NCBI GenBank assembly: GCA_963754385.1
Contig: CAVWGE010000001.1
Location: forward strand, 372,001-436,000
Direction: 5' to 3'
Origin: 9FT-COMBO-48-23 sp963754385
GTDB taxonomy: Bacteria; Chloroflexota; Dehalococcoidia; GIF9; UBA5629
DNA length: 64,000 nt
Numbering within the stretch: position 1 is the stretch's first letter; each line of letters begins with the position of its first letter. The notes under the pieces were generated by a model that had not been told where the DNA came from, searched no databases, and was given only the letters and a program-made list of their open reading frames with translations. A program made the translations under genes and the position numbers. Of this stretch, positions 43,417 through 52,722 are shown piece by piece.

Positions 43417-43784
43417 CCAAAAGCTACAAACTTATCGGGCCAATTCTCCTTTCCAAATACGAGAGGCACCACCGTTTCCGGCAATACCCTTAGGGCTTCT
43501 GCAAAAGTCCAGCGGTCAATACACCATATCTTAAGGATTCAGGTGTATCAACTCGGAGAACAAGCCAGTATTCAATTTTTAATTCGCTGCCATTAAGGTC
43601 CTTGTATATTATCAATTCGCTGAATATTAGTCAATGACGTGCCGTGGTACTTTGCTTTGGGTTTGAGCGAAGCCTTTTCTATCCCAAGCTACCTGTACCT
43701 CCACAATTCGCTAAGAGATGTATCAAGTAACATGGTAAAATTTGTACAAAAATCAGCTACGATTTGCAAACTTTTGCAAGCAAG

Positions 43785-43861
43785 TGGTAGCGCATACCGG
43801 ATTCGAACCGGTGATCTCCGCCTTGAGAGGGCGGCGTCCTAAACCCCTAGACGAATGCGCC
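43785..43861 (-). tRNA. tRNA-Glu (CTC)
   Basis: Minus-strand cloverleaf: acceptor GGCGCAT/ATGCGCT (first pair G-U), D-arm with CGTCTAGGGG...AGGAC typical of tRNA-Glu, anticodon stem CCGCC/GGCGG with loop CTCTCAA (anticodon CTC), and T-arm GGTTCGAATCC. Discriminator A and encoded CCA. Confidence 0.93.
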
Positions 43862-43883
43862 CCGCAAACACGATTTGTTAACC

Positions 43884-43957
43884 TGGCTGGGGATCCAGGA
43901 TTCGAACCTGGCCTTACGGATTCAGAGTCCGCTGTCCTACCGCTAGACTAATCCCCA
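43884..43957 (-). tRNA. tRNA-Gln (CTG)
   Basis: Acceptor TGGGGAT/ATCCCCA, discriminator G, encoded CCA. Anticodon loop CTCTGAA gives CTG. T-arm GGTTCGAATCC. The U1-A72 start is characteristic of tRNA-Gln. It lies 22 bp before tRNA-Glu and is probably co-transcribed. Confidence 0.94.
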
Positions 43958-43967
43958 ATCTGTCGGG

Positions 43968-43996
43968 ATTATAGCAAAGGGTTACTGCTAAGACAA
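43968..43996 (-). promoter_or_regulatory. Promoter of the tRNA-Gln/tRNA-Glu pair
   Basis: On the minus strand TTGTCT (43996-43991) and TATAAT (43973-43968) are 17 bp apart, just before tRNA-Gln. Confidence 0.75.
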
Positions 43997-44054
43997 GCCA
44001 ACTTGCCAATCAGCAGTCCGATTGTTATACTCAACTGAAAAGGATTGAGCGGCT

Positions 44055-44747
44055 TTGGCTGATTGGCAGGCTCTGCAGCAGACTATCGGGATTACCTTTC
44101 GAGATGCGTCTCTACTTCAGCAGGCTTTTATTCACTCTTCTTATATCAATGAGAATCCAGGTTTCCATCTTCCCGACAACGAGCGCCTTGAGTTCCTCGG
44201 CGATGCCTTGCTGAGCTTTGTAGTCGCCGAAAAGCTATACCACGAGTTTCCTCATTGCGGCGAGGGCGAGTTGACTGAAATCCGCGTTTTGTTGGTCCGG
44301 CAGGAGACGCTGGCTCAGCTTGCTTCGATACTTAAACTTGGTGATTACCTACATCTGGGAAAAGGGGAAGAGGCAACAGGCGGGCGGGAAAGGCAAACCA
44401 ACCTCGCCGACGCCTTAGAATCCCTGGTTGGTGCTATATTTCTTGACCGGGGGCTGGATGCTGCCAGGGATTTCGTTTTGAGCCAGCTTGGCAGTCATCT
44501 TGAGCGGGTAAAGGCCGAGGGAATAGGGCGAAACTATAAAGCTCTGTTGCAGGAGTTCACTCAAGCTAAATTTAAGCTGCTGCCGACTTATCGAGTCGTG
44601 GAAGCTTCTGGACCCGACCACGAGAAAGGCTTCACTGTGGAGGTTGTGCTCGGAGACAGAGTACTGGGGACAGGCTCAGGGAAGAGCAAGAGAGCTGCTG
44701 AGATGGAGGCTGCCCGCTCGGCATGGGAGAAGCTTGCGGCTGGATGA
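44055..44747 (+). CDS. rnc: Ribonuclease III
   Basis: The 230-aa enzyme carries the RNase III signature ERLEFLGDALLSFVV (about residues 43-57) with the metal-binding E/D residues, the second acidic set in LADALESLVGAIFLD, and a C-terminal double-stranded-RNA-binding domain (NYKALLQEFTQAKF... GSGKSKRAAEMEAA). It processes rRNA and other duplex RNA. The start is a TTG at 44055 with AAAAGGA upstream. Confidence 0.96.
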   Translation: MADWQALQQTIGITFRDASLLQQAFIHSSYINENPGFHLPDNERLEFLGDALLSFVVAEKLYHEFPHCGEGELTEIRVLLVRQETLAQLASILKLGDYLHLGKGEEATGGRERQTNLADALESLVGAIFLDRGLDAARDFVLSQLGSHLERVKAEGIGRNYKALLQEFTQAKFKLLPTYRVVEASGPDHEKGFTVEVVLGDRVLGTGSGKSKRAAEMEAARSAWEKLAAG

Positions 44748-44776
44748 GTCCCCTCGGCTGGTGTTAAATTACTGCC

Positions 44777-45424
44777 TTATAATGCCGGCTGCAAGACGAC
44801 AATCTCAGTAGCCTCCGGCAGCTTACCGACTTTGAACTCCATCTCGCTGGAATTTAGTTTCTTCACGTTCTTCTTGCCAGCCAGAAAGTCTTCAACGCCG
44901 GTAATAGGGAGGTCGCATTCGGGTGTCTTGTAGTGCATGGGGAGGATGATTTTGGGCTTCAAATCATCAGCTACTTTGGCGGCGACACTGGCACCGATGG
45001 TAAAGAAGCCGCCTATTGGGATGAGCAGTACGTCCACGTTGCCAATTTGAGCGATTTCTTCACGGCTCAACTCATGTCCGAGGTCACCCAGATGACATAG
45101 CCTTATTCCGTCCACGGTGAAACAGAATATCGTATTGGCTCCTCGTTCCTTTCCCTTCGATTCGTCATGATGAGAAGCGATGCCTTTGAACTGAATCCCT
45201 TTAGCAGTCTTTGTGCCGCTGCCTGCGATGACTTCGGGTTTACCCCGCACTGCGGCGATATTGTTGTGGTCGCGATGGTTGTGGCTTACCGTGACGATGT
45301 CGGCAGCCTCGTTGACAGGCGAGTAGTTAATACCACCGCCTGTCGAGTATGGGTCAGTTATAATCCTGAGCCCTGTCTCGGATGTAATCAGAAAGCAAGA
45401 ATGTCCCAGCCATTTCAGTTTCAT
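44777..45424 (-). CDS. UPF0173-type metal-dependent hydrolase (MBL fold)
   Basis: The 215-aa protein has MBL-fold metal motifs: HSCFLI at the start, SHNHRDHNNIAAV (HXHXDH variant, about residues 50-62), HLGDLGHELS and the late LPMHYKTPECD. These match the UPF0173 (YtkL-like) hydrolases. Substrate unknown. GGGAGG precedes the ATG at 45424. Confidence 0.92.
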   Translation of the reverse strand: MKLKWLGHSCFLITSETGLRIITDPYSTGGGINYSPVNEAADIVTVSHNHRDHNNIAAVRGKPEVIAGSGTKTAKGIQFKGIASHHDESKGKERGANTIFCFTVDGIRLCHLGDLGHELSREEIAQIGNVDVLLIPIGGFFTIGASVAAKVADDLKPKIILPMHYKTPECDLPITGVEDFLAGKKNVKKLNSSEMEFKVGKLPEATEIVVLQPAL

Positions 45425-45476
45425 TGTATGCCTCCCGTATTTAGTTTATGTGCAGGGCAAACTGGAATCTGCTCAG

Positions 45477-46982
45477 CTAGACTTGCTTGGCTGAGGCCAG
45501 GGCGAGGTTAATTAAGGTTCGCACGCCGATTCCCGTAGCCCCCTTTACTGAATAGCCTCGTTCTTTTTCCATGAAAGAGGTGCCGGCAATATCGATATGC
45601 GCCCACGGTGTATCTCCAACAAATTCGGCTAGAAAATGTGCTGCGGTGATAGCGCCGGCCCACCGACCGCCACTATTCTTGATATCAGCCACATCGCTTT
45701 TATTCAGCTCTTTATAGTCTTCGTGCATCGGCATTTGCCACAAACGTTCCCCGGCATCAGCCCCGGCCTTGACTAGTTTTTCTATTAGCTCCTGGGAATT
45801 ACCAAATATACCACTGTAAATATCTCCGAGAGCTACACGGCAGGCGCCGGTCAATGTAGCCAGGTCTACCAGTGGTGACAGCCCTTGTTTGACGGCATAG
45901 CTTAGAGCATCAGCCAGGATAAGTCTCCCTTCAGCATCAGTGTTTACGACCTCTATAGTCTTGCCATTCACGGCTTTCAGGATATCCCCCGGCTTGAGAG
46001 CATTGCCTCCGGGTAGATTTTCGGTGGCTGGAACGACGGCAGTAACATTGATCTTTGGCTTTAGCTGGGCGATGGCTACTAAGGCTGCCATGACTGCTGC
46101 AGCACCTGCCATATCACCTTTCATCTCAGCCATGCCTTCAGATGGCTTGATCGATATACCTCCGGAATCGAAAGTTATACCTTTGCCGACTAAGCCCAGG
46201 GTATCAGAGGACGTCTTGTCGCCTTTGTAACTCAGGACAATCAGCTTTGGCGGTTGGCGGCTTCCCTGCGCTACGCCCAAAAGCGCGCCCATCCCTTCTT
46301 TTTCCATCTGCTCGCGGTCCATGATGGTTAAACCGAGGCTGTGTGTTTTTGCTAACTCCTTTGCTACCTTTGCCATACCGCTCGGTGTCATGTAGTTAGC
46401 CGGCTCATTTATCCAATCCCGGGCTAAATTGGTAGCCTCAGCAATTACCTCACCTGTTTTGCAGCCCTCCTTCAGGGCCGGCAATTTGGCTGCATCCTTT
46501 TCCACAATAATGAGTTCTGCTATATCGTGGTTTTCAGTCTCTTTAGTCATGTGTTTTCGGAACCTATATAGTCCAAGGAGGCTGCCTTCGCTCAAGGCTT
46601 GAGATACTGCCTCGGGCTCAATCCCACCAACACCAGCGCCATGGACGATGGTGGCTATACGTCGGCAGTTTAGCCTTCTTAAAGGGCGACAAAATTCCGC
46701 AGCTAAACCGCGAATCTTATCCGGAGTGAAATCCGGCTGTTTGCCCAGTCCGGCAACAGCCACAATTCGTGCTGGAACTTTGCCGAGGCTGTGGATAATG
46801 CTGATTTCATTAAGCTTTCCCTTGAGCTCGCCCTGTTCAATAAGCTTAGTGATAGCTCCGCCAAGAGCCTTGTCCACAGCGCCTGTGGCGCCACCCGGTT
46901 TTTTCGTTCCTTCGAAAAGGTTGACTACGATGGCATCAGCTTCAACGCTTGCAATATCGCCGGTGATTACTTTTACTTTCAA
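45477..46982 (-). CDS. pepA: Cytosol leucyl aminopeptidase (M17)
   Basis: A full-length M17 peptidase of about 500 aa: N-terminal macrodomain-like part, then the catalytic domain with GKGITFDSGGISIKPS (metal ligand and lysine) and the family signature NTDAEGRLILAD (about residue 347). It removes N-terminal amino acids in the cytoplasm with two metal ions. The frame opens at 47003, but AGGAGG lies five bases before a TTG at 46982, which I take as start. It precedes the MBL hydrolase on the same strand by about 50 bp. Confidence 0.95.
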   Translation of the reverse strand: MKVKVITGDIASVEADAIVVNLFEGTKKPGGATGAVDKALGGAITKLIEQGELKGKLNEISIIHSLGKVPARIVAVAGLGKQPDFTPDKIRGLAAEFCRPLRRLNCRRIATIVHGAGVGGIEPEAVSQALSEGSLLGLYRFRKHMTKETENHDIAELIIVEKDAAKLPALKEGCKTGEVIAEATNLARDWINEPANYMTPSGMAKVAKELAKTHSLGLTIMDREQMEKEGMGALLGVAQGSRQPPKLIVLSYKGDKTSSDTLGLVGKGITFDSGGISIKPSEGMAEMKGDMAGAAAVMAALVAIAQLKPKINVTAVVPATENLPGGNALKPGDILKAVNGKTIEVVNTDAEGRLILADALSYAVKQGLSPLVDLATLTGACRVALGDIYSGIFGNSQELIEKLVKAGADAGERLWQMPMHEDYKELNKSDVADIKNSGGRWAGAITAAHFLAEFVGDTPWAHIDIAGTSFMEKERGYSVKGATGIGVRTLINLALASAKQV

Positions 46983-47115
46983 CTTTGCCTCCTGAGTTTT
47001 CAAAACCCTGCTTAAATCCGGGCTTTTAGAGTTTTCCGGGTTTGGCTGCTATCTATTTTATCCCATTCTCCCATAGAATGGAATGTCTCTCTGTGGTTCA
47101 TAGCCACCTACGGTT

Positions 47116-47703
47116 TCAGCGATTTAGCGTGCGTATTATTTTGTCAATCACAGGGGCAATATCCTGTGAGGTATCAGCGGCAAAGTAATTTCGCCGGATT
47201 TTTTCCGCTTGTGGTTCCATTCGCCTATATATTTTCCAATCGGCGTCTGACTTATCCTCTGAAGCAGCCCCGTTTTTTCTTGCTTGAAGGCGCTGATAGG
47301 CTACTTCTGGTGGTGCTTCGACACGTACCAAGACCAGCCTGGCTCCGGTTTTGTCGCTAATGCGATAAAGATGCTCGCGGTTGTGTTCAGATAAATTGGT
47401 AGCATCGAAGATAACGGGCACCCCGTTTTTTAGAAGCCATTCGATAAGGCTGTGAGATGCGGCGAAGAGGCGAGCACTTTCAGCAGTGCTGTAATCAGGG
47501 GAGGGGAATAAAGCTTTGCGTATTGCATCGCTCTCGAGAATACAGAAAGGCTGTCTCTCAGCCAGTTTGCGGCAGAAGAATGTTTTGCCGGTTCCGGGTA
47601 AACCGCTAACGACTACGAAACCAGGGTTAGCCAGCGCCTCCGGAAGCGAGCCCAGACCTTCTCTCAGTTTTGTTAAATCCTGACTAAGCTGGTTTTGCTC
47701 CAT
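47116..47703 (-). CDS. P-loop kinase-like ATPase (zeta toxin/polynucleotide-kinase-like)
   Basis: The 195-aa protein has Walker A SGLPGTGKTFFCRKLAE (about residues 34-50), a nucleotide-kinase-like FDATNLSEHNRE, and a RLQARKNG lid region. This family (AAA_33) phosphorylates small molecules or nucleic acid ends. No antitoxin partner is seen, so I do not call it a toxin. GAGG lies four bases before the ATG. Confidence 0.87.
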   Translation of the reverse strand: MEQNQLSQDLTKLREGLGSLPEALANPGFVVVSGLPGTGKTFFCRKLAERQPFCILESDAIRKALFPSPDYSTAESARLFAASHSLIEWLLKNGVPVIFDATNLSEHNREHLYRISDKTGARLVLVRVEAPPEVAYQRLQARKNGAASEDKSDADWKIYRRMEPQAEKIRRNYFAADTSQDIAPVIDKIIRTLNR

Positions 47704-47899
47704 GTACCTCAGAAATTATAGGATATTTGTCGAATTCATGCTATGGCGCTTGCTTGTATTGAAGAGTATCGGGCAAGAAGGAATACAGTAATTATCTGTG
47801 TGCAAATGTGCAGCTAATACCTTTGATATATCTTAACCCTACCAGTCGCTGTTCTGCTTGTACCCCATTGAATTGGATTTGTTTGTGTTATAAACTAAT

Positions 47900-47932
47900 G
47901 TTACGTAACCAGAAGAAAGTTCCGTAACGGAA
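47900..47932 (+). promoter_or_regulatory. Two adjacent palindromes overlapping the start of the 337-aa gene
   Basis: GTTACGTAAC (47900-47909) and TTCCGTAACGGAA (47920-47932), the second ending at the first base of the ATG. Both contain CGTAAC. They look like operator half-sites for a dimeric repressor, possibly the product itself. No good ribosome site is left between them and the start. Confidence 0.45.
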
Positions 47933-48945
47933 TGTATAACGAAAAAGGAGTTCCCTTAAAAGACGTAAGAATTGGCGCGTACACGTCTCTGCTTAGCATA
48001 TGCCAGGACGGCTATTCCCTGAGTGGGACTCCAGTGCCGGGCTTCGACAGCAGTGAAGTTCTTGCCAGGATTAATGAGGGCCACCCGCTTACCTCTATAG
48101 ACGGTAGTTACAAGAGTGGGATATTGACGACCGTATTTAATATCGGCCTGAAAAAACCTGATGAGATGCCTTTGTGGATAGTTCCCAATTCAATACGCCA
48201 CCGTAAATATAGTCCAATCAAGAAGAAAGGAGAGAGACTTACAACTTCAGGATTTGAGTCTTCTCAAGGTATCCTGCACCGCCAATTCGCTAGCCTGGTA
48301 AAAAAAGACGATAAAGATATACTGAAATTTGCAAACAAATATGGTTTATTGAAGCGTTGTTCGGTGCATGACCTTGTATTTATGAACCGGGATACCGGGC
48401 AACAGTTTCAACTGGGGGAATCATTGCTATGGTGGAAGGAAGAGATTGAAGATTTGGCTGCATGCTTGGAATTATGGGATATGGTCTTGGCAGAAGATGA
48501 AAAACTGAAGGATGTCGTCTTGTGGCATCGAGATGGCATAGCCATAAGACTCGATGATAGAGATGTACAACTGGTGGGTAGAGCAAACATGAATCTATTG
48601 GGCAAGTGGAGCAGGGGGGATATCAAGGGACCGGCATTGTATTATCTTTCCCTTGAAGCGGATAAGCGCTTAATTAACGCGTTAACCCCGAGGCTGCTGC
48701 CCCTCCAGAGCTCTGAGATTTGCTTGTTTCCCGACGGTTTGCTGGCCACAATATGGTTGATGTTTCTTTTGGAGATTAGTGGGAGAACCAGGTTTATTCA
48801 GTGCCAAAGTTGTGGTGTGTATTTTGATGCTCGAGACCCGCGAGCCCGATTCTGCTCTACTCGTTGCCGGATGCGAGACTACAGAAAGCGCAGGACGCGC
48901 AAGTCGAGGAGGCGAAAGAGTGTTAAGGAAGACGAGATGGTTTGA
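47932..48945 (+). CDS. Unknown protein with C-terminal CGNR-like zinc finger
   Basis: I do not recognise the first 270 residues. The last 60 hold CQSCGVYFDARDPRARFCSTRCRMRDYRKRRTRK, a four-Cys finger followed by a basic tail, similar to the CGNR zinc finger of some transcription regulators. A DNA-binding role is therefore likely. The start at 47932 overlaps a palindrome; it is isolated on its strand, with no partner gene. Confidence 0.7.
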   Translation: MYNEKGVPLKDVRIGAYTSLLSICQDGYSLSGTPVPGFDSSEVLARINEGHPLTSIDGSYKSGILTTVFNIGLKKPDEMPLWIVPNSIRHRKYSPIKKKGERLTTSGFESSQGILHRQFASLVKKDDKDILKFANKYGLLKRCSVHDLVFMNRDTGQQFQLGESLLWWKEEIEDLAACLELWDMVLAEDEKLKDVVLWHRDGIAIRLDDRDVQLVGRANMNLLGKWSRGDIKGPALYYLSLEADKRLINALTPRLLPLQSSEICLFPDGLLATIWLMFLLEISGRTRFIQCQSCGVYFDARDPRARFCSTRCRMRDYRKRRTRKSRRRKSVKEDEMV

Positions 48946-49173
48946 ATGGAATGCCTTATGGGGATTGACTATTTTGGCAGTAATGAGTAGGATATGACGG
49001 GGGAAAATTTCACCGGTTACGGCATGCAGTCTAATGCTTGATTTGTATAGGCTGTCTGGTAAATCTTCGAAGCACTTAACGGAGCAAGTACTATTTCATG
49101 GTGATAGACAGTTTTTTCCACATACCGGAATTAGATGGCAATAAAATTAAAATAATTTAGGAGGATAGCTGTC

Positions 49174-49980
49174 ATGAAACTAAAAGGTAAAGTAGCTATT
49201 ATTACTGGTGGCGGTACAGGTATCGGAAAAGCTATTAGCCTTGCCTTTGCCAATGAAGGAGCTGTGGTGGTGGCAGCCGCCCGCAACCTCTCCAGATTGG
49301 AAGAGGTGGCTAAAGGCATTAAATCCAGAGGCGGTAAGGCAAAAGCGATACAAACCGATATTTCCAACCACGAGCAGGTAAAGCGGATGGTAGCTCAAAC
49401 TATCGACGAGTTCGGTCAGATTGACATACTGGTAAATAATGCCGCCAGGGGTACGTTCAATAATGCCGATGTCGCTGACATGAACTTGGATGACTGGTAT
49501 GAGTCACTGGCCATAAATCTAACCGGGACTATGCTTTGTTCTAAAGAGGTACTTAAATATATGATTCCTCGTCGAAGCGGTAGTATCGTCAATATCAGCA
49601 GTGTAGCTGGAATGTCCGGGGTGCCCAAAGAAAGCCCGTATGCCGCCAGCAAATGGGGCGTAATCGGCCTTACTGAAACCCTCGCCATCGAAGCAGGAAA
49701 GCACAATATACGGGTAAATTGTATCAGTCCTGGTGCTACCCGGACTCAAGAGTTTGAGGACTGGGTGAAAGGTTCGGCTAAAAGTATGGGTATCTCTTAC
49801 GAGAAAGTGATGAGTAAACTCACGGACAACAATGCCTTGAAGAGAATAGCCGAGCCATCGGAAATAGCGGCTTGTGTTGTGTTTCTGGCCTCAGATGATG
49901 CCAGCGCCATAGATGGGCACAATTTGGTTGTTAGTTGTGGCTTTCATATAACTCATCCGAACATGATCGAGTGGGTATGA
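49174..49980 (+). CDS. SDR-family oxidoreductase, copy 1
   Basis: Classical SDR of 268 aa: TGGGTGIG (residues 11-18), NNAARG, catalytic SSVAG and YAASK. It uses NAD(P) to oxidise or reduce a hydroxyl/keto group, probably on a CoA-ester or cyclic intermediate. TAGGAGG precedes the ATG. It is the first gene of the accessory catabolic region and a clear paralogue of 59507-60289 (shared AKAIQTD, DWxExLAINLTGxMLC, KWGVIGLTETLAIE). Confidence 0.93.
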   Translation: MKLKGKVAIITGGGTGIGKAISLAFANEGAVVVAAARNLSRLEEVAKGIKSRGGKAKAIQTDISNHEQVKRMVAQTIDEFGQIDILVNNAARGTFNNADVADMNLDDWYESLAINLTGTMLCSKEVLKYMIPRRSGSIVNISSVAGMSGVPKESPYAASKWGVIGLTETLAIEAGKHNIRVNCISPGATRTQEFEDWVKGSAKSMGISYEKVMSKLTDNNALKRIAEPSEIAACVVFLASDDASAIDGHNLVVSCGFHITHPNMIEWV

Positions 49981-50041
49981 CCGGAGTTTGCTTTTTAATA
50001 TCCGATAAATATTGGATATTTAAAAAGGAGGGCTTTAGGCA

Positions 50042-50491
50042 ATGGCTGAGTCGAAATATGGGAAAAACCTGGTAAGGAAACCGGCTTATGAAGTGAGTGC
50101 CGGTAAGATAAAAGGCAAACAGTATCCCACCATGACGCTCATGAGCAACAATCTTGTGCCGGGAAGCAACACGTATCTTGAATTTGGTTGGGTATGGGAT
50201 ATGCCTGAGCCGAATCCCCCTATCCTTGAACATTCGCATGCCAAATATAACGAGATTGTTCTACATATAGGGAGCGACCCTAACAATCCGGAAAACCTGG
50301 GCGCTGAAATAGAGTTTACCGTTGGTGGCGAACCGCTCGTATTTGACAGGACTTCAGCAATATTTGTGCCGGCGGGTGTGACACACGGTCCGGTAATTTG
50401 GAAAAAAGTCAGACGACCGCATATACAGATGGCGATAGTGCTCGGTGCCGGCACACTGGCAGAGGCAAACCCGGGAGGACACGAGAAATAA
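50042..50491 (+). CDS. Cupin-domain protein
   Basis: A 149-aa single-domain beta barrel: the first cupin motif reads PPILEHSHAKYNEIVLHIGSD with two His and a Glu, the second FDRTSAIFVPAGVTHGPV with a His. These residues can bind one metal. It may be an isomerase, oxygenase or sensor; nothing specific is visible. AAAGGAGGG stands upstream, and it follows the SDR gene by 61 bp with a small AATATCC/GGATATT stem between. Confidence 0.85.
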   Translation: MAESKYGKNLVRKPAYEVSAGKIKGKQYPTMTLMSNNLVPGSNTYLEFGWVWDMPEPNPPILEHSHAKYNEIVLHIGSDPNNPENLGAEIEFTVGGEPLVFDRTSAIFVPAGVTHGPVIWKKVRRPHIQMAIVLGAGTLAEANPGGHEK

Positions 50492-50704
50492 AACATCTCA
50501 TTCATTGCCTTCTTTAGGGAAAGGTGTTATGGTATACGGGCAAAGAAATTTCAGGCGGTGAAAAACACATACCATAAGTTCACTAAAGCATCAGAGCCGA
50601 TATCATAAATCTAATAATAACGGAGAAGGGGGATAGAATATGTAAGGTTTTTGTTAATAAGGCTAAATGCAATCAGGGGAAGTTTTAAAAAGGAGGAGCA
50701 ACAA

Positions 50705-51979
50705 GTGAAAAACAAGGTATTCTTTAGTCTGATAGCGTTAATACTGGCAGCATTAGTGGCGTTACCCTTGTTTGCTGCCTGCGCTGGACAACCAGCCGCG
50801 CCAGCCAAGGACAAAATCGTTGTTGGTATGGCAAGGTCCCTCTCCGGCCCACTGTCTCCGATTGAGGGGTCGGGATTCGGACCAGTCTATGCTGCATGGG
50901 TTCCCGAGGTCAATGCCGCGGGCGGGATATTTGTGACCGAGTTCGGCAAGAAACTGCCCTTAGAGTTACTCATATATGATGATAAAAGTGACGTGGGCAC
51001 GGCGGCGAGGCTGACGGAGAAGCTGATTCTGGAGGACAAGGTCGACTGTCTGTGGTCTTCTAATAGCACCGCCATGATTTTTGCTCAGGCCCCTATCGCC
51101 TGTAAGTATGATCATCTACTGATGACCATGGAGGGTGGTGCCACCACTATCAAGGACGCGCTTCCCAGCCTACCCTACGCGTTCATCAACCTGAGTTTTT
51201 CTGACTGGTACCAGCTGCCGGTTTTTGCTGACATGCTTAAGGCAAAGGGCGTGAAGACGGCATATGTAACCTACATCGCCGACCTTCATGGCTTAGAGTA
51301 CTCCGGTGTGGGAGGCATCGAATTCGCGAGGGCCGGAATTAAGATACTTGGAAATGTGAGCCTTCCGCCCGACCTCAAGGACTTCGCGCCCATAATAATG
51401 GAGGCTAAGGAATCTGGTGCCGATGTCTTTTGCTGTTTTGGCTATCCCGACCAGGTCCTGCCGGTTACCGGCACGGCAATAGCCCTTGGCTATAACCCCA
51501 AGGCCATGATAGTGGGCCCCGGAGGCAACTTCGGGTTTTATCATACCGCGTTTGGCCCGGCGACAGAGGGGGTATGTGCTTTTGCTACCTTTAACCGGAA
51601 ACAGTCTCCCGAGATGAATGCATTAGTTGATAAACTCTACGGCGGCAAGCCTGAGGATCTCCAAAATGGGTGGGGGGCAGATCTCTTTTGGGGGGCATTG
51701 GATTTCTGGAAGCAGGCTGTAGAGAAGACCGGAACCCTTGACCAGAAAGCTGTAAGGGATGTATTCGCTACGCAACACTTTAACACGGTTCTGGGAGATA
51801 CTTATTTCACGGTATTCGGTGATGGCGGCGGACTTCTGGCCAAGGAAACTCATCAGGGGGAGATTGGTCAGTGGCAGAATGGGATATTTGAAGTCGTAGG
51901 CGGAGGTCCATGGCCTAACACTAAGATTACCGCACCATTTGAATACCCCAAGCCGGCATGGCCAGCACCACCAAAGTAA
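50705..51979 (+). CDS. Branched-chain-amino-acid-type ABC transporter substrate-binding lipoprotein
   Basis: The start is a GTG at 50705 with AAGGAGG upstream, giving a signal peptide with lipobox LFAAC (Cys 26). The mature part has the periplasmic-binding fold of LivJ-like proteins: IVVGMARSLSGPLSPIEG, LIYDDKSDVGTAARLTEKLI, DAVFC-like FCCFGYPDQ. It binds an organic ligand outside the membrane. No intact permease or ATPase genes are near; a permease remnant is at 52431-52673. It may use transporters elsewhere. Confidence 0.92.
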   Translation: MKNKVFFSLIALILAALVALPLFAACAGQPAAPAKDKIVVGMARSLSGPLSPIEGSGFGPVYAAWVPEVNAAGGIFVTEFGKKLPLELLIYDDKSDVGTAARLTEKLILEDKVDCLWSSNSTAMIFAQAPIACKYDHLLMTMEGGATTIKDALPSLPYAFINLSFSDWYQLPVFADMLKAKGVKTAYVTYIADLHGLEYSGVGGIEFARAGIKILGNVSLPPDLKDFAPIIMEAKESGADVFCCFGYPDQVLPVTGTAIALGYNPKAMIVGPGGNFGFYHTAFGPATEGVCAFATFNRKQSPEMNALVDKLYGGKPEDLQNGWGADLFWGALDFWKQAVEKTGTLDQKAVRDVFATQHFNTVLGDTYFTVFGDGGGLLAKETHQGEIGQWQNGIFEVVGGGPWPNTKITAPFEYPKPAWPAPPK

Positions 51980-52188
51980 GAATATACATCAACTTATAAG
52001 CAACAGAATAAGCAGTTAAGCCGGCTGTCTGGAGAAGCCTGTTTACGAGGCGATAGATTCAAGGCGTACTCTTAACTTCAGGCTGCAATACCACAAAATC
52101 AGGCGGTCGGCTTTATGCAGCCTAGAATAAGGTTATAATGTACTGAGCATTAGTAGCCGAGCGAACTGTCTGGAGAAATCTCGTATAA

Positions 52189-52421
52189 ATGCCAGCTCTT
52201 TGTTATGCTACCAAGCTCTTAAGAAAGGCATGGGCAAAAGCGGTGTTTAGTGGATTTGCCCCCAAGTTCGTTGGCAAGGAGCTAGCCGTTGCATGCATTA
52301 ACTTTAGTGAAGTCGAATCTGCCGTTGATATTGAGAATACACTGAATGAGGGCAGAACTTGTGGCTTTTGCCTAAGCTTACTCTACACTTCGGGCAACGA
52401 ACAGATACGGGAATTATCGTA
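52189..52421 (+). pseudogene. Acyl-CoA dehydrogenase fragment
   Basis: The stretch RKAWAKAVFSGFAPKFVGKELAVACINFSEVESAVDIENTLNEGRT is a close match to residues about 128-172 of the acyl-CoA dehydrogenase at 55888-57213 and keeps high DNA similarity (for example GGGCAAAAGCGGTG, ATTTGCCCCCAAGTTCGT). Both flanks lose similarity at once. It is a duplicated and decayed piece of that gene or a relative, not a functional enzyme. Confidence 0.8.
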
Positions 52422-52430
52422 ATGTTCAGC

Positions 52431-52673
52431 TCAACGTCTGGTAACTAACTGTCTCAGGGAGCGGTAAGTTCGGGTCTTGCGTATAGAGCCCATAATACCT
52501 TGTGGGGCTAGTAACATTATGCCAACCAATATCACACCCTGTATGATAAGGCTGATATTAGCGTATCTGGCTAATAGGAAGTACAAAAAGACAACGATAA
52601 TTGTTCCAACAACTGGTCCCTCTTCAGTGCTTTCCCCCCTATGATAGTAGCGAGCATTATCGTGATTAGCCAC
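52431..52673 (-). pseudogene. Remnant of LivM-type ABC permease (C-terminus)
   Basis: The 80-codon frame reads GESTEEGPVVGTIIVVFLYFLL...SLIIQGVILVGIMLLAPQGIMGSIR. This is the last conserved segment of LivM permeases (GGxGTxxGPVxG then a helix and PQGIxG). About 250 residues of permease are missing upstream. It lies opposite to the surrounding genes. Confidence 0.75.
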
Positions 52674-52722
52674 CGTACACTAGAGACCAGCAGGCTAAAA
52701 ACATGTTTTCAAGGAGGTTAAT

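Noticed and set aside
43440..43480. T-box-like sequence (GGTGGTGCC followed by a terminator) on the minus strand before the hydroxylase gene
   Set aside because: The TGGT motif is there, but the flanking bases do not form the antiterminator A1 helix, and the downstream gene is not amino-acid related.
47116..47703. Zeta-toxin assignment for the P-loop kinase
   Set aside because: Walker A and general fold fit, but no epsilon antitoxin gene is adjacent and the sequence equally fits general AAA_33 kinases.
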